From RGIG5612 sp045546255 (lineage in GTDB: Bacteria > Bacillota > Clostridia > Lachnospirales > Lachnospiraceae), in NCBI GenBank assembly GCA_045546255.1, contig JAZQCK010000006.1:1-27133 (forward strand): DNA of 27,133 nt. Direction: 5' to 3'. This document shows, piece by piece, positions 23,448 through 27,133 of this stretch. Under the pieces are notes generated by a model, which saw nothing but the letters and a program-made list of their open reading frames with translations, had not been told where the DNA came from and ran no database searches. The position numbers and the translations under genes are program-made. The first letter of the stretch is position 1, and the number at the start of each line of letters is the position of its first letter.

Positions 23448-24682
23448 GCTTCACCGCCATTTCTCTTGAACGCTAAGCAGGCATTATGTCCGCCAAATCC
23501 AAGTGAGGAGGAAAGCGCAACTTCATAGTTTCCTTCTTTTGCTTTGTTTGGTGTATAGTTCAGGTCGCAGTCCGGATCCGGCTCCTTGTAGTTGATCGTC
23601 GGAGGTGCGATGCCGTCGGTCAGCGCTTTCACGCAAACGATGGCTTCGACTGCACCTGCAGCGCCGAGCATATGTCCGGTCATGGACTTGGTGGAGCTGA
23701 TGTCGATCTTTCTTGCACGCTCTTCTCCTAATGCTCTCTTGATCGCAAGGGTTTCGATCTTATCGTTCATTGCTGTTCCGGTTCCGTGTGCGTTGTAATA
23801 AACGTTGTCGGTATCGACGCCAAGCTCTTCCCAAGCCTGAAGGATCGCCTTGTATGCGCCTTCTGCTTCCGGCTCCGGAGAGGTCATATGGTAAGCGTCG
23901 TTCGTGGAGCCATATCCGCAGAGCTCTGCATAGATATGTGCGCCTCTTGCTTTTGCATGTTCATATTCTTCGAGGATCAGGCAGCCTGCGCCTTCTCCCA
24001 TAACGAAGCCGCCTCTTCTTGCATCAAACGGAAGGGATGCTTCGTTCGGATCTTCAGAGAAAGAAAGTGCCATCATTGTCTGGAAGCCGGCTGCTGCGAG
24101 TGGGTTGACCGTTGCTTCAGAGCCGCCTGCGATCATCGCGTCCACATAGCCGTGACGGATGAGGCGCATTGCTTCGCCGATGGCGTTGCTTCCGGAAGCA
24201 CATGCCGTAACCTGCGGCATTCCAGGGCCCATGCAGCCATAGCGGATCGCGATCATGGAAGATGCCATGTTCGGGATCATCATCGGAATAAAGAACGGAG
24301 AAACTCTCTTCGGTCCTTTCTCGATCAGCTTCTTATGCTCTTTCATGAATGTTTCGATTCCGCCGATACCGGAGCCGATCATAACGCCGATGCGGTCTTT
24401 TTCCACAGTACCGATGATTCCGGAATCTTCCACTGCCTGGCTTGCTGCGCCGATCGCGAAGTGGGTGTAGACGTCGCTGTGAAGGACATCTAATTTTTCC
24501 ATATAATCCTTCGGCTCGAAGTCATGCACTTCTGCTGCCACCTTGACACGGTAATCCGTAACGTCGAATTTGGTGATCGCTGCGATTCCGTTCTTTCCTG
24601 CTTTAATGTTGTCCCAGAATGTCTGTACGTCGTTTCCCAATGGGCTTACAACGCCGAGACCGGTTACTGCTACCCTTCTCAT
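23444..24682 (-). CDS. fabF: FabF-type beta-ketoacyl-ACP synthase II
   Basis: I choose the ATG at 24682 (412 residues) because TGGAGGAACT sits before it; seven extra codons upstream lack a ribosome site. The catalytic set is complete: C161 in TACASGS, H299 in NAHGTGTAMND, K332 and H337 in KSMTGHMLGA, and the gate loop LGFGGHN. It condenses malonyl-ACP with acyl-ACP in chain elongation. As in the next gene, the RRMDRF-like motif is altered (KLDVLHSDVYTHFA). It lies 80 bases after accA in the same direction, so fatty-acid synthesis and its committed step are expressed together. Confidence 0.94.
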   Translation of the reverse strand: MRRVAVTGLGVVSPLGNDVQTFWDNIKAGKNGIAAITKFDVTDYRVKVAAEVHDFEPKDYMEKLDVLHSDVYTHFAIGAASQAVEDSGIIGTVEKDRIGVMIGSGIGGIETFMKEHKKLIEKGPKRVSPFFIPMMIPNMASSMIAIRYGCMGPGMPQVTACASGSNAIGEAMRLIRHGYVDAMIAGGSEATVNPLAAAGFQTMMALSFSEDPNEASLPFDARRGGFVMGEGAGCLILEEYEHAKARGAHIYAELCGYGSTNDAYHMTSPEPEAEGAYKAILQAWEELGVDTDNVYYNAHGTGTAMNDKIETLAIKRALGEERARKIDISSTKSMTGHMLGAAGAVEAIVCVKALTDGIAPPTINYKEPDPDCDLNYTPNKAKEGNYEVALSSSLGFGGHNACLAFKRNGGEA

Positions 24683-24762
24683 AGTTCCTCCATTTCCGTG
24701 CACTTACATCGCCGGGGCTAACCCTGCACGACCTTCGCACGCGTCGTTTTGTTGCTTCTTTA

Positions 24763-25551
24763 TTATTCCTTGTGTGCGCCGACTTTGCGGAACTTCTGAT
24801 AACGTTCTTCCAAAAGTTCGTCAAGCGGCATCTTGCAAAGTTTTTCCATTTCCCAGATCAGTTCCCACTTCAGTCTGTCGTAGAACGAGTCTTCCCCGAT
24901 GTCTCCTTCGGAGATTACTTTCTCGATGAAGCCGTTCTCATAGGAATCTTCCGCGGTGAGCTTTAAGACTTCGGCTGCCTCGCTCGCTCTCGAAGAATCC
25001 TTCCAAAGGATACTTGCGCATCCTTCCGGGGAGATGACCGAGTAGACTGCGTTTTCGAGCATCCAGACGCGGTCAGCCACTGCAAGCGCTAAGGCGCCGC
25101 CGCTTCCGCCTTCTCCGACGAAGATCGAGATGACCGGTGTCTTGAGTGTCATCATCTCCATCAGGTTTTCGGCGATGGCCTGGCCCTGTCCGCGCTCTTC
25201 TGCTCCGATTCCGCAGAATGCCCCTGAGGTATCGATCAGGCAGATCACCGGGCGTCCGAATTTTTCCGCCTGCTTCATGAGGCGCAGGGCTTTCCGGTAG
25301 CCTTCCGGCTGCGGCGCTCCAAAGGATCTTGCGGTACGCTCTTTGACGGAGCGTCCTTTTTCGATCGAGACCACCGTGACCGGCTGATCGTTTAAAAGAC
25401 CGATGCCGCCGACGATCGCTCCGTCGTCTGCGAATTTACGGTCTCCGTGGAGTTCAAAAAATACATCAAATACTTTATGGATATAGTCCATCGAGGTCGG
25501 TCTGGAGTTGGACCTCGCGGTTCTCACTTTCTCATATGCTTCCGTCTTCAT
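24763..25551 (-). CDS. accA: Acetyl-CoA carboxylase carboxyltransferase subunit alpha
   Basis: A 262-residue protein, short as in many Firmicutes (E. coli AccA is about 319). Recognisable are HGDRKFADDGAIVGGIG, FGAPQPEGYRKALRLM, the oxyanion-hole segment EGGSGGALA and the YSVISPEGCASILWKD block. With AccD it moves CO2 from biotin to acetyl-CoA, giving malonyl-CoA. The ATG at 25551 overlaps the accD stop in ATGA, so the two subunits are coupled. Confidence 0.97.
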   Translation of the reverse strand: MKTEAYEKVRTARSNSRPTSMDYIHKVFDVFFELHGDRKFADDGAIVGGIGLLNDQPVTVVSIEKGRSVKERTARSFGAPQPEGYRKALRLMKQAEKFGRPVICLIDTSGAFCGIGAEERGQGQAIAENLMEMMTLKTPVISIFVGEGGSGGALALAVADRVWMLENAVYSVISPEGCASILWKDSSRASEAAEVLKLTAEDSYENGFIEKVISEGDIGEDSFYDRLKWELIWEMEKLCKMPLDELLEERYQKFRKVGAHKE

Positions 25552-26411
25552 GCCTGCTCCCTCCGATCATGGATCTTAAGCAAATGGCGGATGACCGTTC
25601 TTTGCTTCTGTCTTGATACGATTGCATCCACGAATCCGTGCTTTAATAAAAACTCGGAAGTCTGAAAGCCCTTCGGGAGAGCTTTTTTCGTCGTCTGCTC
25701 GATGACTCTCGCGCCGGCAAAACCGACGGTTGCGGAAGGCTCTGCTAAGATAATGTCGCCTTCCATTGCAAAGCTTGCTGTAACGCCGCCTGTGGTCGGG
25801 TCTGTCAGGACCGTCAGGTAGAAAAGACCTGCATCGCTGTGGCGTTTTACGGCGCCTGAGGTCTTTGCCATCTGAAGCAGGGAGAACAGGCCTTCCTGCA
25901 TGCGGGCTCCGCCGGATACGGTGAAGCCGACAACGCTTAAGCGGTGCTCGGTCGCATATTCAAAAATGCTTGTGATCTTTTCGCCGACTGCAGTTCCCAT
26001 GCTGCCCATCATGAAGTAAGGCTCCATTGCAAAAATGCAGCACTCTTCTCCGCCAATCTTTGCGGTTCCGCAGACAACGCCCTCTTTTTCTTTGCTGAGG
26101 TTTTTCGCCGATTCGATCTTATCGCCGTAACCCGGGAATCCAATTGGATCCTGATAGGTCACTTCGGTAAAGAGCTCGTTAAAGCTGCCTTTATCTACGA
26201 TCGCGCCGATCCGCTGTCTTGAGTTCATGCGGAAATGATATCCGCAGGTGCAGACATTTAAGTTGCCTGCAAGCTCGCTGATTGGGGTTTCCTTATGGCA
26301 GTTCGGACATTTCTTTTCCGGCTCGCTCGCATCGCTCTGGATCGGAGCGGCTGATCTTCCGCCCTTTTCCAGCTCATTTTTCGGCTGAAGCCTGAAATTA
26401 AAAAAGGCCAT
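25548..26411 (-). CDS. accD: Acetyl-CoA carboxylase carboxyltransferase subunit beta
   Basis: A 287-residue protein. The N-terminal zinc finger has C35-x2-C38 and C54-x1-C56; the second pair is one residue tighter than the usual C-x2-C. The crotonase-like core shows FTVSGGARMQEGLFSLLQMAK and the DPTTGGVTASFA oxyanion loop, followed by EPSATVGFAGARVIEQT. It forms the carboxyltransferase heterotetramer with AccA. It starts two bases after the accC stop, with GGAGG and TAGGA sites upstream, and overlaps accA at its end. Confidence 0.97.
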   Translation of the reverse strand: MAFFNFRLQPKNELEKGGRSAAPIQSDASEPEKKCPNCHKETPISELAGNLNVCTCGYHFRMNSRQRIGAIVDKGSFNELFTEVTYQDPIGFPGYGDKIESAKNLSKEKEGVVCGTAKIGGEECCIFAMEPYFMMGSMGTAVGEKITSIFEYATEHRLSVVGFTVSGGARMQEGLFSLLQMAKTSGAVKRHSDAGLFYLTVLTDPTTGGVTASFAMEGDIILAEPSATVGFAGARVIEQTTKKALPKGFQTSEFLLKHGFVDAIVSRQKQRTVIRHLLKIHDRREQA

Positions 26412-26413
26412 TC

Positions 26414-27133
26414 CTATCTATCCTCCATAAACGTAAGGTCGTAACTTCCGTCCATAAATTTCTCATCTGAAATGATCTCCAGCTGCTCCTGGATGTTGAC
26501 ATCGACTCCACCGATGACAAGTTCGCAAAGGGCTGCTTTCATCTTTCTGACTGCCTCGTCACGAACGCCTGCATAGACGATCAGTTTTCCGACGAGGGAA
26601 TCATAGTAAGGCGGCACCTGATCTCCAATAAAGAGATAGGAGTCGAAGCGCACGCACGGGCCTCCCGGTACATGAAGCATCTTGATCGTTCCCGGAGTCA
26701 GCGCATTGATGCGGCATTCGATGGCTGCGCCTCTTGTGCGGATGTCGTCCTGCGTGATGTAAAGCTCGACGCCGGCTGCCACACGGATCTGCCATTTAAC
26801 AAGATCGATCATCGTGAGCATTTCCGTGACGCAGTGTTCCACCTGAAGGCGGACGTTCATCTCCATGAACCAGAAGTTGCCTTCTCTGTCGAAGAGGAAC
26901 TCCATGGTTCCGACGCCGCAATAGCCGATTTCTTTGACGGCTTCTGCCACGTCTTTCATCAGCTTCGCTCTTGCTTCGCGGCTGACGCCCGGAGACGGGG
27001 TCTCTTCTAAGAGTTTCTGGTGGTTTCTCTGGATGGAGCAGTCGCGCTCTCCAAGGCAGACGACATTTCCGAATTCATCTGCTAAGACCTGCACTTCGAT
27101 GTGGCGTGCAGGATAGACATATTTTTCTAAGTA
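26414..27133 (-). CDS. accC: Biotin carboxylase, C-terminal 239 residues (N-terminus outside the window)
   Basis: The frame is open to base 27133, so the ATG and the first ~210 residues lie beyond the right edge. The visible part begins YLEKYVYPARHIEVQVLADE, the ATP-grasp domain, with GERDCSIQRNHQKLLEE and EMNVRLQVEHCVTEM containing the metal- and bicarbonate-site residues (E, N, R, Q-V-E-H), then the C-terminal domain with the GTIKMLHVPGG segment. It carboxylates the biotin of AccB using ATP. The stop TAG is two bases before the accD start, so it heads the accC-accD-accA run; accB is not in the window. Confidence 0.96.
   Translation of the reverse strand, partial: YLEKYVYPARHIEVQVLADEFGNVVCLGERDCSIQRNHQKLLEETPSPGVSREARAKLMKDVAEAVKEIGYCGVGTMEFLFDREGNFWFMEMNVRLQVEHCVTEMLTMIDLVKWQIRVAAGVELYITQDDIRTRGAAIECRINALTPGTIKMLHVPGGPCVRFDSYLFIGDQVPPYYDSLVGKLIVYAGVRDEAVRKMKAALCELVIGGVDVNIQEQLEIISDEKFMDGSYDLTFMEDR

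Noticed and set aside
23786..24493. Plus-strand open frame of 235 codons
   Set aside because: Shadow of fabF; Cys/His-rich nonsense composition.
1..27133. CRISPR arrays, rRNA, transposons or insertion sequences
   Set aside because: No regularly spaced repeats, rRNA signatures, transposase genes or terminal inverted repeats with target duplications were found by eye.

Overview
The window looks like a chromosomal piece of a low-to-mid GC, Gram-positive anaerobe of the class Clostridia. The reasons are: separate accC, accD and accA genes in one fatty-acid operon, a short AccA, strong AGGAGG-type ribosome sites, a tRNA-Ser without an encoded CCA, and a lipoprotein with a Firmicutes-like lipobox. 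I cannot name the genus. All genes I can support lie on the minus strand, so transcription runs from high to low coordinates.

Region 1 (1-14608) is a dense defence island. In transcription order it holds a three-helix membrane protein plus a TIR-like (MTH538/ThsB-type) protein; a type I restriction-modification set hsdR-hsdM-hsdS; an EVE-like/McrB GTPase with its McrC nuclease; a lone AlbA_2 (Schlafen-type) protein; and a tight cassette of a PLD-nuclease/DEAD helicase, a NUDIX hydrolase and a MazG-like pyrophosphohydrolase that runs off the left edge. Starts and stops overlap or nearly touch at most junctions (hsdR/hsdM, hsdM/hsdS, mcrB/mcrC, helicase/NUDIX, NUDIX/MazG, membrane protein/TIR), which indicates operons and translational coupling. 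The order hsdR-hsdM-hsdS-mcrB-mcrC is the order of the E. coli K-12 immigration control region. Parts of the island, mainly the AlbA_2 gene and the TIR pair, are visibly richer in A+T than the rest.

Region 2 (14609-18760) is a mixed chromosomal stretch. It holds a lipoprotein, a small protein of unknown function and a broken cupin gene, together in one unit ending in a good terminator. Beyond these lie a CASTOR/POLLUX-type ion channel with RCK domains, a tiny cysteine-containing ORF of 33 residues with a strong ribosome site, and tRNA-Ser(CGA) with its terminator.

Region 3 (18766-27133) is lipid metabolism. A fatty-acid synthesis operon enters from the right edge: accC (partial), accD, accA, two tandem FabF-type condensing enzymes, an acyl-CoA synthetase and a LOG-family protein. 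A flavodoxin-fold oxidoreductase with a zinc ribbon follows from its own likely promoter. The acetyl-CoA carboxylase subunits make malonyl-CoA and the condensing enzymes extend the chain. The remaining fab genes, acpP and accB are presumably to the right of the window.

The best candidates for under-described biology are the PLD-helicase/NUDIX/MazG cassette, the TIR-like/three-helix membrane pair, and the fusion of type I and type IV restriction into one coupled operon.
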